This document shows, piece after piece, positions 26,367-35,842 of a stretch of 46,108 bases of DNA. The notes under the pieces were generated by a model. That model was not told where the DNA came from and did no database searches. It saw only the letters and a program-made list of their open reading frames with translations. Each line of letters opens with the position of its first letter. Positions within the stretch are counted from its first letter, which is position 1. A program made the position numbers and the translations under genes. This stretch comes from Promethearchaeia archaeon (GTDB taxonomy: Archaea > Asgardarchaeota > Lokiarchaeia > Sigyniarchaeales > SOKP01), in the NCBI GenBank assembly GCA_029856085.1, contig JAHQWI010000066.1:1-46108 (forward strand), given 5' to 3'.

Positions 26367-28344
26367 TTATTTAGTATCCCAAAAGGGATTTAGGTTTTGA
26401 ATTACAGCGTTAGGTTTATCAGGAATAAGTTCTAGTTCTTCTCTAATCCAACTAGAAATCCATTTATATTTCGCTTTAAAACGGCTATCCATAAATATTA
26501 TTGCTCCTTTGTCAGAAGACTTTCTTATGGGGCGTCCAGAAGCTTGATTAGCTCTTTGAATAGCAGGATATAAATACGCAAAATTCCACCCTTGGTTTTT
26601 AAAAACTTTATCATAATACTTAATTTTTGCATCAACTCTTGGAGTAGGTAAATGGTAAGGAAATCCTGCTATGACAACAGAATTCATATAATCTCCCGGA
26701 TAATCTTCTCCTTCTGAATTCCTTCCTCCACATACTCCAAGTAATACTGCACCACCATTAGATGCTTGTGCTTTAAAATCGTCAACCATCGCATTGTTCT
26801 CTGAAGCAGATAATCCAGGATTCTCAATAAAAAGATTTTTACTGTTCTTTTCTATGATATTCTTTATCCCATTTGAAAGAAGGCCTCTAAGGATTTGGTA
26901 AGAAGCACAAAATATGCCAATATTTGCTGGTGTACAAGCCAATACCTCATTGATTTTACCTATCATTTTTTTAAACATTGCTGGCGTTCTATTAGCTCTT
27001 TTTGTGTCCACACCCTCAATTATTACTGCTTTTATATTTTTCTTTGGAAATGGTGAATCTGTAATTATACCTTTATAGCTCTTACCACTCTCGTTCAACC
27101 CCATTAAATTATTATAAATATAAGGGTTTACTGTTCCAGAAAGGTTTAAGGATGTATAAGCTGATTTTAGAATTGGAATTACAATTTCTCTAGGATCTAA
27201 AGCTACTATCTCTAATGAAATCGATCTTTTTCCTTTTATTTCCTTAAGATTAAAGCAAAAGAAATAATTATCTAAATTAAAGGTTTTTAACCATTTTAAC
27301 CAAAATTCAGCTATAGACCCCAAAAAATCCCTTGAAAGTTTACCATTAGCTAACTTCACTTCATGAATTGAAATACTAAATTCTTGAATTTCTTGAATTA
27401 AATTTTTAAATCCATTCAAATCTCTGAATTTTAACTTTTCAAATATATATTTTAGATATTTATTTGGATCTACTTCTTGTTCTCCGAGTTTTAGATCAAG
27501 TTTTTTTTCATTCAAGTGATCCAACAAGATTTTAACAAAATCTTGCATAATAATGGGGGATCTATACATTTCAAGATCTTTTAAAGATAGCTTCAGTGAA
27601 TAGGGCGTTAATCTATCTGAATTTACCTCTGTTGCTATATCAATTATATTATGACATTCATCGAGAACTAAGATGCAATTTTTAAGCTCTTGATCAATAA
27701 ATTGTAAAAATAAATCTCGAATATACGGATTGAAAAGCCACTGATAATTACAGATAATAACTTTCATCTCTTTTAAGAGAAATTTGCATAAAAAATAAGG
27801 ACATAATCTTTGGTCTTTACAAAAATTTATTAGTTCTTCAGCATCAATAGGTTTATTGAATAATTCTGGTGCTAGCAATACAGGATTTTCCACTTCTCCT
27901 TTTTTTTTTAATAAATTTAAGAAATAGCTACAATTTCTATTTTGCCTTAAGTCTCTACAGACTGACATTGACTCTTTTGGATTTAATTTTAATGTTAACA
28001 GTGTTTCATTTAAGCACATCTCGTTTCTTCCTCTAATTGAAAGACCATTTAATTTTACAGAAAGGTTATCTTCGGTTATTTTTTGGGATACTTTAATTAA
28101 TTCCTTAGTAACTCTTCGATTTTGAGAATGTGTTCTACACATATAAATCATCTTTAAGTTTTTCTCGTATACTAATGGGAGAAGTCCACTTAACGCAATT
28201 ATTGTTTTTCCAGTTCCATTAGGAGCTACTAATAATATATTTTTTTTTGATTTCGAATCTATTTCAATTTGCTTGATAATGTTTTCTTGATCTTTCCTAA
28301 ATTTGTCATACGGAAAAAAAGATAAGTAATTTATTTTTGTACAC
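26367..28344 (-). CDS. xpd: XPD/Rad3-like DNA helicase, with frame break near the start
   Basis: From ATG 28151 the frame gives 594 residues with the XPD features: cysteines for a 4Fe-4S cluster (CRDLRQNRNC and FCKDQRLCPYF), DECH (Walker B) and QASGRPIRKS (motif VI). That start lacks Walker A. Upstream in the same frame lies LLVAPNGTGKT (plus 28203-28232), preceded by FFPYDKFRKDQENII, so the true gene starts earlier. No ATG, GTG or TTG precedes this in frame; removing one T from the T7 run at 28314-28320 joins it to GTG 28344 or TTG 28347. XPD unwinds DNA 5'-3' in repair and transcription. The break may be a sequencing error or real. Confidence 0.85.
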
Positions 28345-28433
28345 CAAAATTGTAATTAACTAGGTCTTACTAAATTTGTTTATTTTAAATTTTATATTGC
28401 CAAAGAGTATAAAAATTTATTCAAATAACGATA

Positions 28434-29870
28434 TTAATCGTGTAATACAGGCTTTCTGGCAGCAAGAACAGCATCTAAACGTTTAACAGGTAAATTATGA
28501 GGTGCACTTTTTAAAATCTCGGGATTTTCCTTAGCTTCTTCATAGATTTTATTCATTATTTCAACAAAATAATCCAAAGATTCCTTTGATTCAGTTTCAG
28601 TAGGCTCGATCATTAAAGCTCCTTGTATTATCAGAGGAAAATAAATAGTTGGGGCGTATATCCCATAATCAAGAATTCTTTTAGCAATATCTTCAGTTGT
28701 TATGTTATTAGGCATATTTTTGTCAGAAATTACAAATTCATGCTGACAGATTCGATTGTAGGGAAGTTTATATTTTTGTTGTAAAAGAATTCGTAAATAG
28801 TTAGCATTTAATACGGCAATCTTACCTACCCGAAGTAATCCTTCGGCACCTAAAGCTAAAATATAAGCATAAGCTCTAACAATAACTCCAAAATTACCCC
28901 AAAAAGATTTAATTCTACCAATAGATTTACCAGCAGACTCTTTACATACTAATCCATTTTCAGTTGAAATAATGCATGGTTCAGGAAGAAAAGGACTAAG
29001 GTCATTTATTACACCTATAGGTCCTGAACCTGGACCACCTCCTCCGTGTGGTGTAGCAAAAGTTTTATGTAGATTAAGATGGACAATATCAAATCCCATA
29101 TCTCTAGGCCTACATATACCTAACATTGGATTTAAATTTGCTCCATCGTAATAACATAAACCACCATTATTATGCACAATTTGTGTAATTTCCTTAATAT
29201 GTCGATCAAAGATTCCTAAAGTATTAGGATTTGTTAGCATTATTCCCGCTACATCACCTCCCTGCATTGCATATTCTAAATGGTCAAGTGGCACTTCTCC
29301 TTGTTCATTTGATTTTAACTCTATAATTGAGAAGCCTGCCATTTTTGCCGATGCAGGATTAGTTCCATGAGCGGAATCTGGTACAACAATTTTTTCTTTT
29401 TTTATTCCCTTATGTTCAAAATATTTTTTCATAATTAATAATCCTGCTAATTCCCCATGCGCTCCCGCCGCCGGCTGAAGTGTAAATCCATCCATACCGG
29501 TTATTTCTCCTAAGAATTTTGAGATATTATATAAGAGTTCGATTGAACCTTGATTTTCTTCTTGTAATGGATGAACTTGACTGAATCCTGGTAATCTTTC
29601 AATAGATTCACAAATTTTAGGGTTGTATTTCATCGTACATGAACCTAATGGATAAATTCCTGTATCAACACCATAATTTTTATGACTTAATTTCACAAAA
29701 TGACGAACAATTTCAATTTCTGGAACATTCGGAATGGGTATATCATTTCTTAATAGAATCTGAGGAATAATTTCTTTAAGATCTGCGACTTCTATGTCCA
29801 TTTCAGGTATATAATTTTGTAGTTCTTCATCTATTCCCTTTTCAAAGATTAGAGTTATATTTGATTTCAT
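28434..29870 (-). CDS. gcvPB: glycine dehydrogenase (decarboxylating) subunit 2
   Basis: The 478-residue protein is the PLP-binding half of split P-protein. It shows GIYPLGSCTMKYNP (71-84), LQPAAGAHGE (131-140), DSAHGTNPASA (165-175) and HLNLHKTFATPHGGGGPG, where Lys269 should form the internal aldimine. Together with gcvPA it decarboxylates glycine and passes the aminomethyl group to the lipoyl arm of GcvH. It is 5 nt downstream of gcvPA and ends the gcvT-gcvH-gcvPA-gcvPB series. Motifs and length are normal for the archaeal two-subunit form. Confidence 0.97.
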   Translation of the reverse strand: MKSNITLIFEKGIDEELQNYIPEMDIEVADLKEIIPQILLRNDIPIPNVPEIEIVRHFVKLSHKNYGVDTGIYPLGSCTMKYNPKICESIERLPGFSQVHPLQEENQGSIELLYNISKFLGEITGMDGFTLQPAAGAHGELAGLLIMKKYFEHKGIKKEKIVVPDSAHGTNPASAKMAGFSIIELKSNEQGEVPLDHLEYAMQGGDVAGIMLTNPNTLGIFDRHIKEITQIVHNNGGLCYYDGANLNPMLGICRPRDMGFDIVHLNLHKTFATPHGGGGPGSGPIGVINDLSPFLPEPCIISTENGLVCKESAGKSIGRIKSFWGNFGVIVRAYAYILALGAEGLLRVGKIAVLNANYLRILLQQKYKLPYNRICQHEFVISDKNMPNNITTEDIAKRILDYGIYAPTIYFPLIIQGALMIEPTETESKESLDYFVEIMNKIYEEAKENPEILKSAPHNLPVKRLDAVLAARKPVLHD

Positions 29871-29875
29871 AACTT

Positions 29876-31213
29876 TTACCCCTCTGCTTTATTGTTTAAT
29901 GCTACTTGAGCAGCTTGAATAAATGCTTCAATTGAATCTTTTGAATTCATTTCTGTTATACACACCAAAGCAGTATTTTTCATTTGAGGGTAGTATTTCG
30001 AGATTTTAAGTGGTGGAAGTAAGTTCCGCTGCTTACATTGATAAATAAGAGAATCAATACTAGGGCATTTAACTAAAAACTCGTTATATGTTGGTTTGGT
30101 GTTTAAGATTTTGTAACCAGGAATTTTTCCAATTTTAGATTTGAGGTAATGAGCTTTTTGAAAATTTTGGGTCGCAATCCCTTTTAATCCAGTTCTTCCC
30201 ATTGCTAATAGATAAACTAATGCTGCTAACGAGCATAATGCTTGATTTGTACATATGTTCGAACTAGCTTTTTCGCGTCGGATGTGCTGCTCACGCGCTT
30301 GTAATGTTAAAATAAATCCTTCGCGTGTTCCATTAATCTCCTTAGTTTTTCCAACCAACCTACCTGGCATTTTTCTTAGATATTTCTTTTTAGCAGTAAA
30401 AATCCCTAATCCAGGTCCTCCGAATGATGGACTTATGCCAAAAGACTGTCCTTCAGCTACAAAGATATCTATATCTGTTAAACCCGGTGGTTTAATAACT
30501 CCTAGGCATGTAGGATCAGTCATTACTTGAACCAGTAAACAATTTGGAGCTTTCTCCCTAACATGCTTCACCAATTTTGAGATATCCTCTATATCACCAA
30601 AGAAATTGGGACTTTGGAATAATAATGCAGCAACATCTTCATTTAATTGATTCAATAATTTATCTTCAGTGGTTATTTCAATACTAATATTTTGCCCCCA
30701 ACAATAAGTCTTAACAACTTCAATATATTCTGGGTGAATTCCTTCCAACATAAATATAGATTTCTTATTAGTAATTAGAGTGGTCATGATAGCTGCTTCA
30801 GCAAGAGCAGTAGAACCATCATACATGCTTGCATTAGCAATGTCCATTTGAGTAAGTCTGGAAATCATTGTTTGATATTCATAAATGGCTTGCAAATACC
30901 CTTGACTCGCTTCTGCTTGATAAGGTGTATATGATGTGTAAAATTCTGATCTAGAAATAACAAAATCAACTAAGGAAGGGATATAATGATAATAACAACC
31001 AGCACCTAAGAAAGAACTCGTATAAATTTTATTTTTTCTTGAAATTTCTTCCATATGGCGAAAAAGATCAGGTTCAGATAATCCTGTAGGTAAATCTAAC
31101 TTTTCTTTAATTAAATCTTTAGGGATATCTTGAAATAATTCTTCAATATCTGCTACCCCAATTACCCTCAACATCTCGGTAATTGTTTTTCGGTCGTGAG
31201 GTACAAAATCCAC
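29876..31213 (-). CDS. gcvPA: glycine dehydrogenase (decarboxylating) subunit 1
   Basis: The 445-residue protein is the non-PLP-lysine half of split glycine decarboxylase. It has SFLGAGCYYHYIPSLVD, YTPYQAEASQGYLQAIYEYQT, ANASMYDGSTALAEA and QSFGISPSFGGPGLGIF, all typical of GcvPA. It pairs with the adjacent gcvPB product to make the active P-protein. The start ATG (31213) is 75 nt from gcvH, and the genes are very likely cotranscribed. Confidence 0.97.
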   Translation of the reverse strand: MDFVPHDRKTITEMLRVIGVADIEELFQDIPKDLIKEKLDLPTGLSEPDLFRHMEEISRKNKIYTSSFLGAGCYYHYIPSLVDFVISRSEFYTSYTPYQAEASQGYLQAIYEYQTMISRLTQMDIANASMYDGSTALAEAAIMTTLITNKKSIFMLEGIHPEYIEVVKTYCWGQNISIEITTEDKLLNQLNEDVAALLFQSPNFFGDIEDISKLVKHVREKAPNCLLVQVMTDPTCLGVIKPPGLTDIDIFVAEGQSFGISPSFGGPGLGIFTAKKKYLRKMPGRLVGKTKEINGTREGFILTLQAREQHIRREKASSNICTNQALCSLAALVYLLAMGRTGLKGIATQNFQKAHYLKSKIGKIPGYKILNTKPTYNEFLVKCPSIDSLIYQCKQRNLLPPLKISKYYPQMKNTALVCITEMNSKDSIEAFIQAAQVALNNKAEG

Positions 31214-31288
31214 TTAATTTTTCCACTCAATTATTTGATATAAACAATTAACAAAAATAATTTAATGAATAAATAAAAAAAAATATTA

Positions 31289-31681
31289 TTATTCTTCTGA
31301 TTTAACTAATTCTTTATATCTTTCAACAGATATAAGTTCATCAATTTCAATTGTATTAAAAATTTTAATCTTTATCATCCAGCCCTCCCTAAAAGGAGAA
31401 GAATTTACGAGTTCTGGGCTCTCAGCAAGTTGTTCATTTATCTCAACAATTTCTCCAGATAATGGCATTAAAAGATCTCCGACTGCTTTCACTGACTCAA
31501 TTTCACCAGCGTTACTTTCTTTCTCTAATACCATTCCTATAGCAGGGAGTTCAACAAAAACTATATCACCTAATTGATGCTGAGCATAGTCAGTAATGCC
31601 AACAGTAGCAATACTATCATTTAAATTTACCCATTCATGAGATGTTGTATATTTTAAATCACTAGGAAATTCATAACTCAT
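31289..31681 (-). CDS. gcvH: glycine cleavage system H protein
   Basis: The 130-residue lipoyl carrier shows HEWVNLNDSIATVGITDYAQ near the start and the lipoylation site ESVKAV with Lys65, followed by the GEIVEIN turn. The lipoyl arm shuttles the aminomethyl group among P, T and L proteins. It sits 34 nt after gcvT and 75 nt before gcvPA. No lipoate ligase or lipoyl synthase is present in the window. Confidence 0.97.
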   Translation of the reverse strand: MSYEFPSDLKYTTSHEWVNLNDSIATVGITDYAQHQLGDIVFVELPAIGMVLEKESNAGEIESVKAVGDLLMPLSGEIVEINEQLAESPELVNSSPFREGWMIKIKIFNTIEIDELISVERYKELVKSEE

Positions 31682-31715
31682 TAGTTTTCACTTCATTTCT
31701 AAGTTTTTACGTTTT

Positions 31716-32813
31716 TTACACATTTCGATAAAATGGTATAGAAACAATAATTCCCTTTAGAAGTTTACCTCGAATTTCGATTTCTAATTCAGTTCCAACT
31801 TCTTTATATTGACTTTTTACCAAACCTAATCCAATAGTCTTTTTAAGAGTAGGTGAATACCCACCAGATGTTACATATCCAATTTCGTTTCCATTCTTGA
31901 ATAACTTATAGTTTTCTCTAATTATTCCTTTATCTAATAAATTAAGAGCAACTAAAATTCTTTCAGTGCCTTCAGATTTTTGCTTCATAAGCACTTGTTT
32001 ACCAAGATATTCAATACCTTCCTTGGGTTTTACTAACCAATTTAATCCAGCCTCTATTGGCGTAATTGTATCACTTATTTCATGCCCATATAAAGAATAA
32101 CATGCTTCTAACCTTAACGAATCTCTTGCCCCTAAGCCAGTTGGACTTGCTCCTGTATTTACCAAATTATTCCATATTTCTTCTGAATTCTTCTTATCAA
32201 ATGAAATTTCAAACCCGCGTTCCCCTGTGTAGCCGGTTCTAGCTATAAATATTGGTATATGTTTAAGATTACAATATTTAAAATAGAATCTTTTAATTTC
32301 AGATAGATCAACATCTACAAGTGGTTGAAGTAGATCATCTGTTTTAGGTCCTTGAAATGCTAAACGACTTCGTTCAGATGAGAGATCCTGCACATTTACA
32401 TCATAATCTTTAATGTGATTATTTAGCCATTTAAAATCTTTCTCGATATTGCCAGCATTAACAATTATTCTAAAAAGATCTTCTCTTTCCTCATAATAAA
32501 ATAAATCATCAACGACAGTTCCATTCTCATAACACATGCAAGAATATTGACCCTTAGATACTTCCAATAATTTTAAATCGTTTATCATGATATATTGGAG
32601 AAATGGGATTACATCTTTACCTTTAAGTAGAAACTCACCCATATGGGATATATCGAACACTCCCGCATTAGAGCGAACTGCTTCATGCTCCTTAATAATG
32701 CTCTCATATTGAACAGGCATTAACCATCCAGAAAAATTTACTATTCGTGCGCCAAGATTTACATGAATATCATAAAGAGGCGTCTTTCTACTATTGAGTT
32801 TTTCACTTTTCAC
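31716..32813 (-). CDS. gcvT: aminomethyltransferase (glycine cleavage T protein)
   Basis: The 365-residue protein begins with TPLYDIHVNLGARIVNFSGW and has the catalytic Asp in GVFDISHMGEF, RTGYTGERGFEI for cofactor binding and TGLGARDSLRLEA. It moves the methylene group from the H-protein arm to a tetrahydropterin; in this organism the acceptor may be tetrahydromethanopterin or tetrahydrofolate. It is first in the gcvT-H-PA-PB operon, with its promoter expected in the 200-nt divergent gap to 33014. No gcvL gene is in the operon. Confidence 0.96.
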   Translation of the reverse strand: MKSEKLNSRKTPLYDIHVNLGARIVNFSGWLMPVQYESIIKEHEAVRSNAGVFDISHMGEFLLKGKDVIPFLQYIMINDLKLLEVSKGQYSCMCYENGTVVDDLFYYEEREDLFRIIVNAGNIEKDFKWLNNHIKDYDVNVQDLSSERSRLAFQGPKTDDLLQPLVDVDLSEIKRFYFKYCNLKHIPIFIARTGYTGERGFEISFDKKNSEEIWNNLVNTGASPTGLGARDSLRLEACYSLYGHEISDTITPIEAGLNWLVKPKEGIEYLGKQVLMKQKSEGTERILVALNLLDKGIIRENYKLFKNGNEIGYVTSGGYSPTLKKTIGLGLVKSQYKEVGTELEIEIRGKLLKGIIVSIPFYRNV

Positions 32814-33013
32814 TTTTTCTACACCATCTTAACATTATTTAATGTGTAAGAGGTATGTTGTGGAATAAAATAGTGTGATTAATTTAAATTTTTAGGGTTA
32901 GCAAGAGTTATGCTTTGGCTAAATTGAATCTAATTTATTCATAAGCTATAAGCAGATAATTCAAAACTAATAATCATAAAAGTTTAATTATTAAGATTGC
33001 TTTTAATAAAAAA

Positions 33014-33892
33014 ATGAGTGAAGATAATAATAATGATTTTTATTTATCAATAAAAGACCTTATTAATGAAGCTCTAGTTCGTGATTTAATCATATTCAGT
33101 TTTCTTTTTCTGTTAGTAATTACTCAGGTATGGGAGAATATATCTCTCTTACTATTTCCACTAATTTCTTTTGCTTTTTCAGTATTTTTTAGAATTGTAA
33201 ATACAAATAAATGGAGAACTGAATTTGAGGAGAGACCTATTATTTATAATCCGATAGGATTAGAAAAGAAACACGCGAACCGATTATTTTTCTCTGCTCT
33301 CTTTCAATTAATTCTGTTATTTTGGATAGGGGCTGAATCTCTATACAATCCACATATAGTAGACCAGTACTTCTCATATTTTAACGGGTTGTTTATTTTT
33401 TTATACACTTTCGGATTTTTTTGGATTTTTGTTGATCTATGGAAGCATTCAAAAGTAGAAATTATTCTTAGCAGAATTACTAGAGAAAATCCTAAAACTT
33501 ATGATTCCATTGTTTCATTTTTAAAAATAAAAAATTTTAGATTAATTGCATTAATTAACTTATTCGTCTTCATTGCTCTAAACATTCTAAATTCTATTTT
33601 AATTATTACTTCGAACCAAGATCCCCTCTTCAGAATTCAACTTAATCTACCGGGAACTGGAAGTGGGGGATCAGATCCGATGACTACTTCTTCTCTTATC
33701 TATTTTATACTATTAATTTCTCCTCTTTTTGCGGTCATTTCTCTGATTTTAACTTATCGGGATGTAAATGATTTTAGCAGAGAAAAATTAGATAAGGTTC
33801 TCGAACCATTACCTAAGAATATTCAAATGATTATAATTGAACACCTTAAGGCACTTGATAAAAAAATAAAAGCCCAATTAAATATTGAATAA
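33014..33892 (+). CDS. polytopic membrane protein of unknown function
   Basis: The 292-residue protein starts with a polar acidic segment (SEDNNNDFY). It has about six membrane helices (near residues 25-60 as a pair, 88-110, 120-150, 178-200 and 225-250) and a cytoplasmic-type charged C-terminus (EKLDKVLEPLPKNIQ, then KKIKAQLNIE). A loop near residue 215 (PGTGSGGSDP) is Gly/Ser-rich. I recognise no family. It is convergent with the second small GTPase gene, with 3 nt between the stops, and divergent from gcvT. Confidence 0.75.
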   Translation: MSEDNNNDFYLSIKDLINEALVRDLIIFSFLFLLVITQVWENISLLLFPLISFAFSVFFRIVNTNKWRTEFEERPIIYNPIGLEKKHANRLFFSALFQLILLFWIGAESLYNPHIVDQYFSYFNGLFIFLYTFGFFWIFVDLWKHSKVEIILSRITRENPKTYDSIVSFLKIKNFRLIALINLFVFIALNILNSILIITSNQDPLFRIQLNLPGTGSGGSDPMTTSSLIYFILLISPLFAVISLILTYRDVNDFSREKLDKVLEPLPKNIQMIIIEHLKALDKKIKAQLNIE

Positions 33893-33895
33893 AAA

Positions 33896-34435
33896 TTAAT
33901 CTAAAAATCCCTTTTTCTTTAAAACCAACTGTGTTAAAGTTTCAAAAATATTCTCATTATTTTCCCCGCTCTTAGAGGAAGTCTCGAAAAAACGGTCAAT
34001 ATTATGAGTATTTTTAAAATTTTCGGCTTGGTCTGTTTCCACGCTTCTCCTTACATCAGCTAAATCGAGCTTTTCTCCAACTAGAATAAATACAGGGTCC
34101 ACCGCATTATTTTTCACGATACCATACCATTCTTCTAAACTATCGAAACTTGTTCGCCGGGTAATATCATAACATAATAAGCAACCCGTCGCACCTCGAG
34201 CATAACTAGGGAGAAAGATCCGAAAACGCCTTTCGCCAGCGAAATCCCATATCTGGAGCCTTGTCATTATGGAATCATTGCCTTGGTTGTCCCAGGTCGC
34301 AAGATCTGTCCCAATCGTTATCTTTTGTGCTATAAACTGCCCGGTCAGTAATCGCTGCACCATTGTGCTCTTACCTATCCCTCCATCTCCTACAACGCAG
34401 ATCTTGAACAATAGTTTTCGCGGAATTTTATCCAT
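33896..34435 (-). CDS. Ras/Rab-like small GTPase
   Basis: The 179-residue protein has P-loop GDGGIGKST (16-24), switch I TIGTD with T40, WDFAGER (63-69), EKLD (121-124) in place of NKxD, and SSK (153-155). The residue at the Ras Gln61 position is Glu68, followed by Arg69. The base-recognition Asn is replaced by Glu, so guanine specificity may be altered. The end (KKKGFLD) has no prenylation motif. The gene is visibly richer in G and C (CG-containing codons) than its neighbours, hinting at a different history. It is convergent with the membrane protein gene at 33014. Confidence 0.92.
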   Translation of the reverse strand: MDKIPRKLLFKICVVGDGGIGKSTMVQRLLTGQFIAQKITIGTDLATWDNQGNDSIMTRLQIWDFAGERRFRIFLPSYARGATGCLLCYDITRRTSFDSLEEWYGIVKNNAVDPVFILVGEKLDLADVRRSVETDQAENFKNTHNIDRFFETSSKSGENNENIFETLTQLVLKKKGFLD

Positions 34436-34557
34436 AAGCCCTTACTATCACCAAACTTAGCTAGATTAAAATTGTTAATAATTATATAGACTTTAATTGT
34501 AAATAATTTTTTTTGCTTTAATAAGATTAAATCGATTTTATATTTATATAACTCTTT

Positions 34558-34567
34558 AAAAAAAAAA
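34558..34567 (-). terminator. possible T-run terminator after the FrhB-like gene
   Basis: A run of ten A on the plus strand is a T10 tract on the minus strand, 76 nt after the FrhB-like stop and before the promoter region of the small GTPase. Archaeal transcription often ends at such T-rich tracts. Evidence is by position and composition only. Confidence 0.3.
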
Positions 34568-34642
34568 TTTCTTAATCACGAAAAATTCTTTGTATTAGAG
34601 TTACAAAACAAAAAGAAAAAGAAATAGGAATTAAAAAGTTAT

Positions 34643-35618
34643 TTATTCTTCAAGAATATCTTTTAACTCATCAATATTAAGATCTAAATATTTAGCGGTT
34701 ATTAAATCTTTACCGAGGAGAGTCAAGAAATTCTTTTTACGTTTCTTATTAAGAAATTTCTTCATTTCTGATAAATCTGGATTTGGGTCAGTAATTTCAA
34801 TCAATTTTTGTTTAACAGCAGCATCAACAACCTTTTGACCAACATCAGTTCGAATTATTAAAAGCGCTTCACCAGAGCCTTTTGGAGCACCCCAAGGTGA
34901 ATAGGAAATATCGGAGAATTCCCCAGAAAAATCGGTGCAATATTTACAACCCGTCATCCCGCCTGAGGAACAAGCGTACGCGATAGTTAATGATGTTCTC
35001 TCTGCCCCAGTGTTGAAATCGCTAGTGATAATTTTTGCTAATCCTTGTAAGTGACATGGATTTGCTATTATTCCAATATCCCGTTTATAATCTTTATAAG
35101 CTTGACCAATACCCGTGATTAGAGGACCTGCATTATCCATCGTTGATTTAGGTATGTATTTCTTGGCATCTTTTGCGTTATCTACAACAACAGGAAATGC
35201 TACGGGTGGTTTTTTACTTTTTGGTTCGCTTAAAACCATATGTTTTACTACTCCTGATTCAAAAGCAGCTAAAGTAAGGTTGTATAATATCTCATCCTTG
35301 TTTTTGGATTTAACTTGGATTATATCATTATAGACTCCTACGGCTAAATCAACACGAGTTTTTCCATATAATTTTTGTTCAATTTCCGATATCGGTAAAA
35401 AACTTCTAGGGCATGCATTATAACAGAGCCCTACAGTTTCAGCACATTCATCTACTACATAAGCTTCTCCAGTTTCTTGGTTAAAGTCCATGTGTGGGCA
35501 GAAGGCGTTTCATGCGCTTTCTCTAAGCGAGAAAATCGATACATGAGCCACAGTGAATACATAGCCCACTATATATAACTTCATTTTCGAGATCTTGACT
35601 TGACTTTTCAACTTTCAT
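34643..35618 (-). CDS. FrhB-like F420-linked iron-sulfur protein, interrupted in its first cluster motif
   Basis: The frame from 35491 to 34643 (282 residues) is an FrhB-type protein: second cluster CAETVGLCYNACPR, the C-terminal FrhB domain with ANPCHLQGLAK, ACSSGGMTGCKYCTDFSGEFSDIS and SPWGAPKG. A separate upstream frame from ATG 35618 encodes MKVEKSSQDLENEVIYSG followed by LCIHCGSC, the start of the first CxxCGxC motif, then hits TAG at 35523. The expected continuation (NAFCPHMDF) is found in another frame after a TGA at 35510. Removing 31 nt restores CIHCGSC-NAFCP in one frame (or U for the last C). FrhB proteins use F420 and flavin to move electrons to partner enzymes; no partner is nearby. 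It is either a pseudogene or an unusually decoded gene. Confidence 0.75.
35510..35545 (-). other. 31-nt disrupting segment between CATG repeats
   Basis: CATG occurs at 35511-35514 and 35542-35545, exactly 31 nt apart, inside the first iron-sulfur motif of the FrhB-like gene. Between them lies a perfect 5-bp hairpin (CGCTT/AAGCG, 35515-35519 and 35525-35529) containing the TAG stop in its loop region. Excision of one repeat plus the interior restores the frame. This could be a small insertion with a 4-bp duplication, a very short RNA-spliced intron or an assembly artefact. I could not draw a convincing bulge-helix-bulge intron structure. Confidence 0.6.
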
Positions 35619-35644
35619 TTAAATTAACCGGATACATTAATTTT

Positions 35645-35670
35645 ATTTAGTGTGAAAATTCACACTAAAT
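35645..35670. promoter_or_regulatory. perfect 12-bp inverted repeat upstream of the FrhB-like gene
   Basis: Two 12-bp arms, ATTTAGTGTGAA and TTCACACTAAAT, are separated by two bases. The element lies 27-52 nt upstream of ATG 35618. It contains TGTGA-N4-TCACA. It is probably an operator for a dimeric regulator of the FrhB-like gene. Confidence 0.55.
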
Positions 35671-35683
35671 TAAAAAGTTTTTT

Positions 35684-35704
35684 TTTTGTGATAACATCAC
35701 AAAA
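35684..35704. promoter_or_regulatory. perfect 9-bp inverted repeat, second operator-like site
   Basis: The arms TTTTGTGAT and ATCACAAAA are separated by AAC. It contains TGTGA-N5-TCACA, the same half-sites as the repeat 14 nt away. Two sites with the same half-site and similar spacing suggest cooperative binding by one regulator. A small winged-helix gene is next upstream at 35843. Confidence 0.55.
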
Positions 35705-35842
35705 TTTTAAAATTTAATTATTTGTTACAACATTCAACGGATTAAGGAAATTGAGAATTATGAGAGGGATATCTTAAAAAGAAGAACCTAATCATGTATC
35801 TAACTTTTTAAAATAAAGAAATTATTATTTTCAAATAAAATA

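Noticed and set aside
32814-33013. Glycine riboswitch upstream of gcvT
   Set aside because: The 200-nt gap is AT-rich with no conserved tandem aptamer-like stems, and glycine riboswitches are not expected in archaea.
33896-34435. Second small GTPase as a clear horizontal transfer
   Set aside because: It is visibly richer in G and C than neighbours, but its motifs fit the Asgard GTPases and no mobile element or repeat flanks it; composition alone is not enough.
35510-35512. TGA in the FrhB-like gene read as selenocysteine
   Set aside because: It lies at a cysteine position of the cluster motif, but the upstream part in that frame lacks the other cysteines, and no GC-rich SECIS-like hairpin follows the gene. 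A 31-nt insertion explains the facts better, so Sec is kept only as a possibility.
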